Made by a program: the position numbers and the translations under genes
Origin: JBARCX01 sp049794535
GTDB lineage: Bacteria; Pseudomonadota; Gammaproteobacteria; Xanthomonadales; Rhodanobacteraceae
Length of the DNA: 12,476 bases
Direction: 5' to 3'
NCBI GenBank assembly: GCA_049794535.1
Contig: JBARCX010000133.1
Location: 1-12,476 of the forward strand
Shown: one piece after another, positions 1 through 6,934 of the stretch
How positions within the stretch are numbered: position 1 is the first letter of the stretch
How the letters are laid out: each line of letters opens with the position of its first letter
The notes under the pieces: model-generated
Databases searched by the model: none
Told to the model about the DNA's origin: nothing
Seen by the model: only the letters and a program-made list of their open reading frames with translations

Positions 1-1
1 T

Positions 2-118
2 ACGCCGAGCATCATAGTGAACGGCAAGTATCGCCTCGGCCCAAGCTCTGCTGGCGGCTACCCTCAGACCATCGAACTGGTGAACTGGTTAGTGGCGAAG
101 GAAGCCGCCGGCAAGTAA
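2..118 (+). CDS. DsbA-like thiol:disulfide oxidoreductase, C-terminal fragment (cut by the left window edge)
   Basis: Only the last 38 codons are present, ending in TAA at 116-118. The visible residues start TPSIIVNGKYRLG, which matches the cis-proline strand and following strand of the DsbA thioredoxin fold (family motif V/G-TP-x-x-VV-G-KY). They end in an amphipathic helix with ELVNWLVAKE. The catalytic CxxC would lie to the left of the window. The tail closely resembles that of the next gene (TPVIVVDGKYR, IWLAKRAL, both ending in GK), so the two are tandem paralogues. By family, DsbA proteins oxidise cysteine pairs of exported proteins in the periplasm. The symbol is left empty because more than one dsbA paralogue is present and the active site cannot be seen. 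Confidence 0.85.
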   Translation, partial: TPSIIVNGKYRLGPSSAGGYPQTIELVNWLVAKEAAGK

Positions 119-127
119 GGTTCAGCA

Positions 128-156
128 CATCGCGCCCGGCCAGTCCGGGCGCGATG
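128..156 (+). terminator. Strong hairpin between the two dsbA-like genes (terminator or attenuator, no U-tract)
   Basis: A perfect 12-bp GC-rich stem: arm 128-139 (CATCGCGCCCGG), loop 140-144 and arm 145-156. It begins 9 nt after the upstream stop codon. Only CTGTT follows, so it is not a textbook intrinsic terminator. It could be an mRNA-stabilising hairpin, or an attenuator that lowers expression of the second gene. Two weaker hairpins follow (162-165/171-174 and 175-179/185-189), the last with four T's in its loop. Confidence 0.5.
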
Positions 157-240
157 CTGTTGGCGCATCGCGCCGTGATTTTTCATCACTGTTTCTCGTC
201 ACACATCGAACAATCCGGCGGCCCCCACCGTCGCGAATGC

Positions 241-246
241 GGAGAG
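241..246 (+). promoter_or_regulatory. Ribosome binding site GGAGAG, decides the start of the second DsbA-like gene
   Basis: GGAGAG lies 5 nt upstream of ATG 252. It falls inside the reading frame if the ATG at 237 is used, so it favours the shorter protein whose signal peptide starts MFKRF. Confidence 0.65.
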
Positions 247-251
247 TAGTT

Positions 252-911
252 ATGTTCAAGCGTTTCGCCCGCTTACGCGCACTTGCCCTGCTTGGCGGCC
301 TGTTGCTGGCCAGTGCCTGCAGTGCAGATAGCTCCAATACACCGGCGCCGTACACCGATGGCAACGAGTACGTGACCCTGCCCGCTCCGTACCAGCGCGA
401 CAGCAGTGACGGCAAGGTCGAAGTGGTCGAAGTGTTCTCCTACGGCTGCATCCACTGTGCCGAGTTCTCGACCATCGCCGATCAAATGCGCAAGCAGCTG
501 CCGCCCGGCGTGGTGTTCAAACTGGTGCCGGCGCCGTTCAATGACGAGTGGCTGCCCTATGCACGCGCTTACTACGCGGCGAAAAAACTTGGCGTCGTCG
601 ATCGCACCCATCTGCAGTTGTTCGATGCAAAGTTCAACCAGCATTACCCCATCAGCTCCATGGATGAGCTGGCCGATTTCTATGCGCGCCAAGGCGTGAA
701 CCGCGATGAATTCATGCGCATCGCCACCTCGCCCGAAGTGACCGCACAGATGAAGAGTGACCTTGCGCTGATCCAGAAATGGGGCGTGGACGGTACACCG
801 GTGATCGTGGTCGACGGCAAATACCGTACCGCCAACGTGCACAACTTCGACCAGTTGAGCGCATTGACGATCTGGCTGGCCAAGCGCGCACTCGCCGAAC
901 AAGGCAAGTAA
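252..911 (+). CDS. DsbA-like periplasmic thiol:disulfide interchange protein (CIHC active site, possible lipoprotein)
   Basis: The product is 219 aa with a DsbA thioredoxin-like fold. Residues 1-22 form a signal peptide (basic MFKRFARLR, then a hydrophobic run) ending in a lipobox-like LASAC, so Cys23 may be lipidated. Ala at -3 is unusual, and signal peptidase I cleavage after ASA is the alternative. The active site is Cys66-Ile-His-Cys69 in VFSYGCIHC, and the cis-Pro is Pro183 in DGTPVIVVDGKY. The helical insertion lies between them. By family it oxidises thiols of exported proteins, probably reoxidised by DsbB. I chose ATG 252 because GGAGAG at 241-246 is well spaced in front of it; an in-frame ATG at 237 would place that Shine-Dalgarno inside the gene. 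It is a tandem paralogue of the preceding fragment. The next gene begins about 47 nt downstream on the same strand, so one operon is plausible. Confidence 0.9.
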   Translation: MFKRFARLRALALLGGLLLASACSADSSNTPAPYTDGNEYVTLPAPYQRDSSDGKVEVVEVFSYGCIHCAEFSTIADQMRKQLPPGVVFKLVPAPFNDEWLPYARAYYAAKKLGVVDRTHLQLFDAKFNQHYPISSMDELADFYARQGVNRDEFMRIATSPEVTAQMKSDLALIQKWGVDGTPVIVVDGKYRTANVHNFDQLSALTIWLAKRALAEQGK

Positions 912-924
912 GTTCCCACTATCT

Positions 925-948
925 GCCGTGGGCATTCACGCCCGCGGC
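925..948 (+). other. Hairpin between the second DsbA-like gene and the EEP-family gene
   Basis: A 9-bp stem with one G-T (G-U in RNA) pair: arms 925-933 and 940-948, loop ATTCAC. It starts 13 nt after the dsbA-like stop and has no U-tract. Its right arm overlaps the only G-rich sequence (GGCGG, 946-950) in front of ATG 959. It could therefore weaken the transcript end or limit ribosome access to the next gene. This is read directly from the sequence; the function is inferred. Confidence 0.4.
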
Positions 949-958
949 GGCATCTTCC

Positions 959-1762
959 ATGTACCGTGTATCGATGAATCGCGCCGCGCCCGTCCCCACT
1001 GAACATCGGCTGCGCTTGCTGAGCTGTAACATTCTGGCGGGAGCCAGCGTGCAGCGTTACCGCGAATACGTCACGCGCAGCATCAATGCCGTGCTACCCG
1101 GTCGCAGCAAGCTGGATAATCTTGATCGCCTCGCTGAGCTGTTGCCGCAGTTCGACGTGATCGGCCTGCAGGAAACCGATGCCGGCAGCCTGCGCTCGGG
1201 CTTTCTCAACCAGACCCGCTACTTGGCCGAGACCTCCGGCATGCCGTTCTGGAGTCATCAGCCGAACCGACCAGTGGCGCGACTCGCGCACTCGGCGAAC
1301 GGACTGATTAGCCGACTCGAGCCACAAGCCGTCATCGACTACCCACTGCCCAGCCGCATTCCTGGGCGTGGCGCGCTGTTGGCACGCTTTGGCGACGGCG
1401 CTGACTCCTTGGCCGTCATGATCGCCCATCTCTCACTGAGTGCACCGGCGCGCGCGCGCCAGCTCGCCTTCATTGCCGAAGTGCTGCAGGATCACCCTCA
1501 CGCGATCTTGATGGGCGACCTCAATACGGACGCACGCAGCGCCGAAATGAATCATCTGTTCGCCCATTCCAACTTGCAGCCGCCGGAACAACCTATACCG
1601 ACGTTTCCTAGCTGGAAGCCAAAGCGTGCGCTCGACCACATCCTCATTTCACCCGGGATCGCATTGGAAAAGGCGTGGACTCTGCCGCAGGCGTTCTCCG
1701 ATCATCTGCCGGTAGCTGCCGAAATTCGCCTTCCCCATCGCCTCGACGGAGCATCTCGATGA
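959..1762 (+). CDS. Endonuclease/exonuclease/phosphatase (EEP) family hydrolase
   Basis: The product is 267 aa. The whole length matches the EEP (DNase I/exonuclease III/Mg-dependent phosphodiesterase) fold. Expected catalytic and metal residues are present in order: Asn24 (LLSCNILAG), Glu72 (VIGLQETD), His157 (IAHLSLS), Asp187 and Asn189 (LMGDLNTD), and the terminal Asp248-His249 (FSDHLPVAAEI). These support an active Mg2+-dependent phosphodiesterase or phosphatase. The substrate cannot be told: DNA, RNA and phospholipid headgroups all occur in the family. No convincing signal peptide is seen, so it is probably cytoplasmic. The start is uncertain. ATG 959 (weak GGCGG upstream) and ATG 974 are both possible, and the reading frame stays open upstream to 779 inside dsbA. 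Its stop overlaps the start of the next gene (ATGA, 1759-1762), implying translational coupling. Confidence 0.88.
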   Translation: MYRVSMNRAAPVPTEHRLRLLSCNILAGASVQRYREYVTRSINAVLPGRSKLDNLDRLAELLPQFDVIGLQETDAGSLRSGFLNQTRYLAETSGMPFWSHQPNRPVARLAHSANGLISRLEPQAVIDYPLPSRIPGRGALLARFGDGADSLAVMIAHLSLSAPARARQLAFIAEVLQDHPHAILMGDLNTDARSAEMNHLFAHSNLQPPEQPIPTFPSWKPKRALDHILISPGIALEKAWTLPQAFSDHLPVAAEIRLPHRLDGASR

Positions 1763-2178
1763 ACACACAGCGATGGTTGCGCCTGATTTCGCCTTGGCTG
1801 TTCATCGTGGTTGTCGCATTGCTTGCGGTATGGCTGCGCTACGGCCTGATCGAGCCGCCGACCATGGAGCACCAATGCGACGGTAGCAGCGGCCCAGCCT
1901 GGTGCGCCTGGCGCCAGGTCGCCGTGCAAGGCTTCCTCAGCTACGCCTATGGCTATGTGGCTCTCGCGGTTGCTGCGCTGGCGTTAGTTTGGAAGCACCC
2001 GTTCGTAGCGTGGCTGGCGGCGGCACTCGGCGCATTCGCGCTGCTCATGTACTGCCCCGATGCCGGCGCGCCAGCCTTATTGATCGGCTGCTTACGCCTG
2101 CTGCGGCTGCAAGCGACGCGCAGCGCGCCAGTCGACGAGTACCGGCATGGCAATCGCAAGGTTCAGCACCAACCATAG
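1759..2178 (+). CDS. Small membrane protein of unknown function, three or four TM segments
   Basis: The product is 139 aa and I do not recognise the family. Hydrophobic segments lie near residues 12-30, 56-78 and 80-99, with a weaker one at 104-116, followed by a basic polar tail. The N-terminal Arg residues (R6, R9) put the N-terminus in the cytoplasm. The loop after TM1 would then be periplasmic. That loop holds Cys40 and Cys49 (HQCDG, AWCAWR), a possible disulfide. The ATG overlaps the TGA of the EEP gene (ATGA), so it is probably translated by coupling. Its last 29 codons overlap, antisense, the 3' end of the GH17 gene. The hydrophobic core and the coupled start argue for a real gene. The polar C-terminus in the overlap is the least certain part. 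Confidence 0.65.
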   Translation: MNTQRWLRLISPWLFIVVVALLAVWLRYGLIEPPTMEHQCDGSSGPAWCAWRQVAVQGFLSYAYGYVALAVAALALVWKHPFVAWLAAALGAFALLMYCPDAGAPALLIGCLRLLRLQATRSAPVDEYRHGNRKVQHQP

Positions 2179-3708
2179 CCAGGCCATTGCGTTGAGACCC
2201 AGCTCTTGCGCCACGACGATGGCGGCGAGCAAGGGCAGCGCACAGGCAAGAAAACGTTGCTCCAGTGATGGCATCGATGCGTCGCGCTCAAGCAACCCGA
2301 TCAGTGCATAACCGATGCACGGCAAGGCATACAGGCCTAGCGGAAAATCACGATAGCGACCGTCGAACACCTGCAGCAATCCGTACGTAGCCAGCCCGAA
2401 TAGCCAACCAAAGCGCAGCCACCCATAACTGGGCCAGAGCGGTAACGCCACGCTACGCGCACCGGCCAGCCGTGCGGCAATCCTGGGCGCCAACATCAAT
2501 AGGGTGAGTAGCGCACACACACAGGCGGCGATGGATATACGCCACTCCCACGGATTGCTGCACGCGTACATCATCTGCCGTACCTGCCACGCCAGTGCGG
2601 TGCCACTGGCCGCCCCCATCAGCGCCTGTGCAAGCCAGCCACGCATGCCACGCCATGCGCGGCGCCAACTGCCAATCAGCAAAAACAACAAGGCACCGGC
2701 AGCGCCGGCGTACCAACCCAACCGCCACTGCGGTACCTCGACAACCGGCCCCTGCATGCCGAATTTCGGTTTTGCATGCACATCGAAGATGCCCCAATAA
2801 CCACCCACCGTGCCTTCCTGCACGCGCTTCCATGGCTGATCGAATGCTTCGATCACGTTGTACGGCATATGCACGGTGGCGGCGTAGTTGAGGAAGTCAC
2901 GCAGGTAGCGCGCCTCGTTGACCACACTGGGCGTAGCCGCACGGCGCGAGCGCCCTTCGCTGGGCCAGCCGGTCTCACCAATCATCACTTGTTTGCCGGG
3001 AAAGGCCTTCTGAATCTGTGCGTACACGTCGGCAACGTGTTGTACGGCGTGCTCCGGTGGTACCGGGTCATTCTCCCAATACGGCAGGATATGAATGGTC
3101 AGGTAATCCACCGCGTTGGCCAGTTCGGGATGTTGCAGCCAGAACTCCCATACATCGGCGTAAGTCACCGGCACGGTGGCAGGAACCCCAGCGCGTACTT
3201 CATGCAAGTAATCAGCCAGCACCTTGGGTGACAGCTCGCCACGCAGCAGCACTTCGTTACCCACGATCACCCCACGCAACGCCTGCGGGTGCGCCTGCGC
3301 CGTGGCGATGCCCTGCTGCACTTCGCGCGCGTTGGCCTTGCTGTCCCGACCCAGCCAGATGCCCATCAGCACCTTCATGTGATAGCGCTCGGCGATGCCC
3401 GGCACGGCGTCGAGGCCCTGCGATTGCGCATAAGTACGCACGCAATCGAAGCGCTCGGACAATGCGCGCAGATCCGCATCGATACGCTCCGGGCTGATGA
3501 ACGCGTTCGCGTCGTACGGCGTTTCGCCTTCTTCGCGGTACGGCGCATAGGAGACGCAAGCGATCCGCGCCGAGGGCGCATCGGGCAGTGCCACCGATCG
3601 GCCAGCCGACCACCACCAGAACGCACCGGCGAGCGTGGCCAACACGAGCAATATCCAGGCAGGCAAGCTCGATGGCGGGCGATTCGATGACATTTGCGAT
3701 GGCGACAT
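2092..3708 (-). CDS. GH17 beta-1,3-glucanase/glucosyltransferase with C-terminal membrane domain (NdvC-like)
   Basis: The product is 538 aa. TM1 (about 17-34) anchors a periplasmic GH17 domain (about 45-325). The catalytic pair is visible: proton donor Glu152 in GVIVGNEVLLRG and nucleophile Glu245 in MIGETGWPSEG, the GH17 signature. From about residue 331 there are six or seven further hydrophobic segments. The soluble GH17 half plus polytopic half resembles rhizobial NdvC, which is needed for the beta-1,6 linkages of cyclic glucans, and yeast Bgl2/Scw-type enzymes. A role in transglycosylating or trimming periplasmic or exopolysaccharide beta-glucan is inferred; plain exo-glucanase activity is the alternative. 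I chose ATG at 3706-3708, with GGGA upstream. A TTG at 3744 would add 12 polar residues, and ATG at 3693 lacks a ribosome site. The last 87 bp overlap the convergent membrane-protein gene. Confidence 0.85.
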   Translation of the reverse strand: MSPSQMSSNRPPSSLPAWILLVLATLAGAFWWWSAGRSVALPDAPSARIACVSYAPYREEGETPYDANAFISPERIDADLRALSERFDCVRTYAQSQGLDAVPGIAERYHMKVLMGIWLGRDSKANAREVQQGIATAQAHPQALRGVIVGNEVLLRGELSPKVLADYLHEVRAGVPATVPVTYADVWEFWLQHPELANAVDYLTIHILPYWENDPVPPEHAVQHVADVYAQIQKAFPGKQVMIGETGWPSEGRSRRAATPSVVNEARYLRDFLNYAATVHMPYNVIEAFDQPWKRVQEGTVGGYWGIFDVHAKPKFGMQGPVVEVPQWRLGWYAGAAGALLFLLIGSWRRAWRGMRGWLAQALMGAASGTALAWQVRQMMYACSNPWEWRISIAACVCALLTLLMLAPRIAARLAGARSVALPLWPSYGWLRFGWLFGLATYGLLQVFDGRYRDFPLGLYALPCIGYALIGLLERDASMPSLEQRFLACALPLLAAIVVAQELGLNAMAWLWLVLNLAIAMPVLVDWRAARRLQPQQA

Positions 3709-3797
3709 GCCGGTCCCGTGTGCGTCACGCTTAGAGGTGCGCAAGCTTAGCAGTCGACATCAAAGAGTCCCGCATTACGCCTAGGTCCCTCTTCGCA

Positions 3798-3840
3798 AAT
3801 TCGTGTGCCAAGAAGGATTTCGAAGTTTTACGAATTATCC
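3798..3840. promoter_or_regulatory. AT-rich inverted repeats in the divergent GH17/slt intergenic region
   Basis: The 193-bp gap between the divergent genes holds an AT-rich patch. It carries AATTCGT (3798-3804) and its inverted copy ACGAATT (3830-3836), with a TTCGAA palindrome at 3819-3824 between them. GGATTTCG (3815-3822) can also pair with CGAATTATCC (3831-3840) through a 2-nt bulge. This could be an operator or a 5'-leader hairpin. I see no convincing -35/-10 pair for either gene here. Confidence 0.3.
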
Positions 3841-3892
3841 CTACACCGGCACGATACAAGCCATGAACTACACTGCCGCGAGATCGAATGCC

Positions 3893-3896
3893 GGAG
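3893..3896 (+). promoter_or_regulatory. Ribosome binding site GGAG, decides the start of the lytic transglycosylase
   Basis: GGAG lies 5 nt before ATG 3902. It favours that start, which gives a normal signal peptide, over the in-frame GTG at 3803 and ATG at 3863, which would add unusual N-terminal residues. Confidence 0.65.
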
Positions 3897-3901
3897 TTTC
3901 C

Positions 3902-5968
3902 ATGTCTTCGTATGCAACGCCACGGCGTCTTCACCATCGCCTGCTCAAACTGCTGATCGGCAGCCTGCTGGCCGGAACGGCCATGGCACAAACTGCAGAT
4001 CCGCAAGCGGCACAGCGAGCCACCTTCAAGCAGGCTTATGCAGCGGCACAGCAAGGCGGTGACAGCTGGCGCGCACTCGCCAGTGGATTGAAGAATTACC
4101 CGCTATATCCGTACCTGCCAGCGGCTGCGCTGGAACACGACATCACACAGATCGATCGCGCCGCGGTAGAGAGCTACCTCAAACAGTATCCCGACCTGAT
4201 TCCCGCGCAGGATCTGCGCCGCGACTTTCTGCTCGAGCTGGCGCGTCGGCAGGATTGGAGCAACTTCCTCGCGTTGTACCAACCAGGCATCAACGACACG
4301 CTAACTTGTGACGCGCTGCAGGCGCGCCTAGCCAACGGTACGCCGCTGGATTTCAACAAGGATCTCGTTGCGCTGTGGGCCAAATCCAGCCTGCCCAGTG
4401 CCTGCGATCCAGTGCTGCAGGCTGCGCACGATCAAGGCCTGCTCACCGACGCACGACTGTGGTCTCGCATCGACAATGCCATTGACGCAGGCAAGGGCGG
4501 CACGGTGGCATCTCTGGCCAACTGGCTGCCTGCTACGCAAGCCAGCGATGCACAAAAGCTCGCTCTAGCCTTGCGCGATCCCTCTGCCGCGGTCAGCGCA
4601 GCGACGAAGTGGACCGATACACCACGCCAGCGCCAAGCCGCCGCGATTGCCCTGCAACGTTTGGCGCGTCGCCAGTCCATCACCGCCGACACGGCTTGGC
4701 AGCAATTACAACAACGCTTCAACTTCAGCACCGATCAACGCAACGACGTGCTGCATGCGCTTGCGCTCTTCCATGCCACCGATTACGACAGCCATGCGCT
4801 GGCCCGTCTGATCGCGCTGCCACCCGCTGCGCAAAGTGATATCTCCCGCGAGTGGCGCGTGCGTGTAGCGCTGGCACAGCAAGATTGGCCCGCCGTGCTC
4901 GAGGCCATCAATGCGATGCCCGCCAGCCAGCAGCAAGGCGACGAGTGGCGCTACTTCCGCGCACGTGCGCTAGGCGAACTGGGTCGTTCCGATGAGGCAC
5001 AGGCGCTATACACCTCGCTGGCACAGCTGCCCAACTACTTCGGCTTCCTCGCCGCCGATCGCGTCAACAGCAGCTACAGCATCTGCCCGTTATCGATCGA
5101 TGCCGACCCACAGCGCCAGCAGGCGTTGCTGGCCATGCCCGGTCTGCAGCGTGCATTCGAGCTGTTTGCGCTAGACCTACCGCAAATGGCCCGGCGCGAA
5201 TGGAGCCAAGCCCTGGTCAATGCCGATCCGGCTACGTTGCAGCAGGCCGTCCTACTCGCTAACCAGCGAGGCTGGCTCGATCGCGCCGTGTACGCGTTCA
5301 ACCGCGGTGACGCTATGCGTTACTACAAGCAGCGCTTCCCACTAGCCACCGAGGACGGCGTTGTGCCGCAGGCGGAACAAGCCGGTATCGACCCCGCTTG
5401 GGCCTATGGCATCCTGCGTGCCGAAAGCGCATGGACGAGCGATGCGCGCTCCGCCGCCGATGCACGTGGCCTGATGCAATTGGTGCCTGACACGGCTGCC
5501 ATGGTTGCCAAGCGCAGTGGTCTGCCATGGACGGGCGGAGACAGCCTGTACGACCCCACCGTGAACATTGCGCTCGGCACACGCTATCTGGCGCAAGTGG
5601 CCAGCCGATTCAATGGCGCGCCGTGGCTGGCTAGTGCCGCCTACAATGCCGGCCCAGGTCGACTGAACCAGTGGCTGGCCGCCCGCGGCACGCTGCCACC
5701 GGATGTATTCGTCGCCACGATCCCGTTCAAGGAAACGCGCGAATACGTCGCCCGGGTGATGGATTTCAGTGTGATGTACGACTGGCGCCGCAACGGCAAA
5801 GTGTTGGCCATGAACACGCGCATGCCAGCGATCGGCCAGACTTACCAACTTCCAGACGGCCACACGCCGCGCAAGGCAGTTGTTTGCGCCGTACCTGTCG
5901 CTCCGGCACCGGCCAATACGACATCGGTCGCGGACAAACCGAACGCAACCGAAGGAACCTCGCCATGA
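3902..5968 (+). CDS. slt: Soluble lytic murein transglycosylase, Slt70 type
   Basis: The product is 688 aa, slightly longer than E. coli Slt70. Residues 1-29 are a signal peptide ending AMA|QTADP. Residues about 30-490 are the Ala/Leu/Gln-rich helical superhelix (U and L domains). From about 495 comes the lysozyme-like SLT domain. The catalytic acid is Glu508 in YGILRAESAW, followed by the family's GLMQL (523-527) and AAYNAGPGR (579-587) motifs. By family it cleaves the MurNAc-GlcNAc bond of peptidoglycan in the periplasm without water, leaving 1,6-anhydro-MurNAc ends, for wall recycling and remodelling. The C-terminal tail after about 665 is Pro/Ala/Thr-rich and probably disordered. Its TGA overlaps the ATG of the SDR gene downstream. 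Confidence 0.93.
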   Translation: MSSYATPRRLHHRLLKLLIGSLLAGTAMAQTADPQAAQRATFKQAYAAAQQGGDSWRALASGLKNYPLYPYLPAAALEHDITQIDRAAVESYLKQYPDLIPAQDLRRDFLLELARRQDWSNFLALYQPGINDTLTCDALQARLANGTPLDFNKDLVALWAKSSLPSACDPVLQAAHDQGLLTDARLWSRIDNAIDAGKGGTVASLANWLPATQASDAQKLALALRDPSAAVSAATKWTDTPRQRQAAAIALQRLARRQSITADTAWQQLQQRFNFSTDQRNDVLHALALFHATDYDSHALARLIALPPAAQSDISREWRVRVALAQQDWPAVLEAINAMPASQQQGDEWRYFRARALGELGRSDEAQALYTSLAQLPNYFGFLAADRVNSSYSICPLSIDADPQRQQALLAMPGLQRAFELFALDLPQMARREWSQALVNADPATLQQAVLLANQRGWLDRAVYAFNRGDAMRYYKQRFPLATEDGVVPQAEQAGIDPAWAYGILRAESAWTSDARSAADARGLMQLVPDTAAMVAKRSGLPWTGGDSLYDPTVNIALGTRYLAQVASRFNGAPWLASAAYNAGPGRLNQWLAARGTLPPDVFVATIPFKETREYVARVMDFSVMYDWRRNGKVLAMNTRMPAIGQTYQLPDGHTPRKAVVCAVPVAPAPANTTSVADKPNATEGTSP

Positions 5969-6903
5969 CTGCACAGCGCATTGTCATTCTAGGTGGCACC
6001 GGTTTTGTCGGCAGCCATCTGGTGCCCCGCCTCGCGGCCGATGGGCATCGCATCACGCTGCTTTCGCGCAACCGTGAGTTGCATCGCGCACTGGGCGTGC
6101 TTCCCAACGTGAGTGTGCGTAGTGCGGATGTCTATGACGACGCAGCACTGCGCCAACATCTCAATGGCGCCGATGCCGTGATCAATCTGATCGGCATCCT
6201 CAATCCGCATGGTCGCCACACTTTTCCGCGTGCACATGTGGAACTCACCCGGCGCCTGATCGATGCCTGCCAAGCCACAGACGTCACACGGCTACACCAG
6301 ATGAGTTCGTTGAAGGCCGGCCAAGGTCTGTCGCAATACCTCAAGACGCGTGGTGAGGCGGAAGTGTTGTTGAAGGCTTCGTCGCTGAACTGGACGATCT
6401 ATCAGCCGAGCGTGATCTTTGGCGAAGGCGACGGACTGGTCAGCCGCTTTGCTGCGCTGCTGCGGCGCATGCCCGCGCTGCCGCTGGCACGCGCCAAGGC
6501 AAAGATGGCACCCACCTACGTTGGCGACGTGGCTGAGGCGTTCGCCCGTTGCGTGAATGACGACAAGCTCAGTCAGCGACGTAGCTTCGAGTTGTACGGC
6601 CCGGAAGTACTCACGCTGGGCGAGATCGTGCGCAAGATCCGCGACACGGCGGGACTGCGCACGCCGATCATTCCGCTGCACGACAGCCTTGGTCGTCTGC
6701 AGGCACAATTCGCCGGCCTGCTTCCCGGCAAACCCTTCTCGCTGGACAACTTCCGTTCGCTGCGTACGGACTCCGTGGGCAAGGTCGATGGCTACGCAGC
6801 ACTCGGCATCGTGCCGCAGCCGTTCACGCCATGGCTGCCACAGCTGCTCCACGCAGGCCCGCGTCAGTACCGGCTCGACCAGTGGCGCTCGCGCGGCCGC
6901 TAA
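5965..6903 (+). CDS. NDUFA9-like NAD(P)-binding atypical SDR protein
   Basis: The product is 312 aa. The N-terminus carries the Rossmann dinucleotide motif VILGGTGFVGSHL (GxxGxxG, residues 10-16), then VINLIGILN and YQPSVIFGEGDG. These are typical of the complex I NDUFA9 subunit family, an atypical short-chain dehydrogenase group related to NAD-dependent epimerases. No classical YxxxK catalytic pair is apparent, so it may bind nucleotide as a sensor, chaperone or reductase without epimerase activity. In bacteria these proteins are usually encoded away from the nuo operon, and complex I membership is not shown by the name. ATG 5965 overlaps the slt stop (ATGA), with GAAGGA (5951-5956) 8 nt upstream, so co-expression with slt is likely. 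The substrate is unknown. Confidence 0.85.
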   Translation: MTAQRIVILGGTGFVGSHLVPRLAADGHRITLLSRNRELHRALGVLPNVSVRSADVYDDAALRQHLNGADAVINLIGILNPHGRHTFPRAHVELTRRLIDACQATDVTRLHQMSSLKAGQGLSQYLKTRGEAEVLLKASSLNWTIYQPSVIFGEGDGLVSRFAALLRRMPALPLARAKAKMAPTYVGDVAEAFARCVNDDKLSQRRSFELYGPEVLTLGEIVRKIRDTAGLRTPIIPLHDSLGRLQAQFAGLLPGKPFSLDNFRSLRTDSVGKVDGYAALGIVPQPFTPWLPQLLHAGPRQYRLDQWRSRGR

Positions 6904-6908
6904 TCTCA

Positions 6909-6930
6909 CTGTTACTGCGTATCGTGACAG
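6909..6930. terminator. Weak hairpin in the convergent gap between the SDR and trehalase genes
   Basis: CTGTTAC (6909-6915) pairs with GTGACAG (6924-6930) over 7 bp with one wobble, around an 8-nt loop. It fills most of the 31-bp gap between two convergent stop codons. Neither strand has a clear U-tract, so use as a bidirectional terminator is only a suggestion. Confidence 0.3.
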
Positions 6931-6934
6931 CTGC

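Noticed and set aside
273..935. Long open frame antisense to the second DsbA-like gene (220 codons)
   Set aside because: It has no recognisable domain and lies wholly opposite a gene with a clear active site. Long antisense frames are expected in GC-rich DNA with strong codon bias.
779..958. N-terminal extension of the EEP gene into dsbA
   Set aside because: The extra residues are Arg-rich and domain-free, and fall inside the dsbA coding region. The EEP fold begins after ATG 959.
3709..3744. TTG start giving a 12-residue longer GH17 protein
   Set aside because: No ribosome site precedes the TTG, whereas GGGA precedes ATG 3708. The extra residues are polar and add nothing to the membrane anchor.
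5342..5974. Open frame of 210 codons antisense to the SLT catalytic domain
   Set aside because: The plus strand encodes the conserved transglycosylase motifs here. The antisense product shows no domain or signal.
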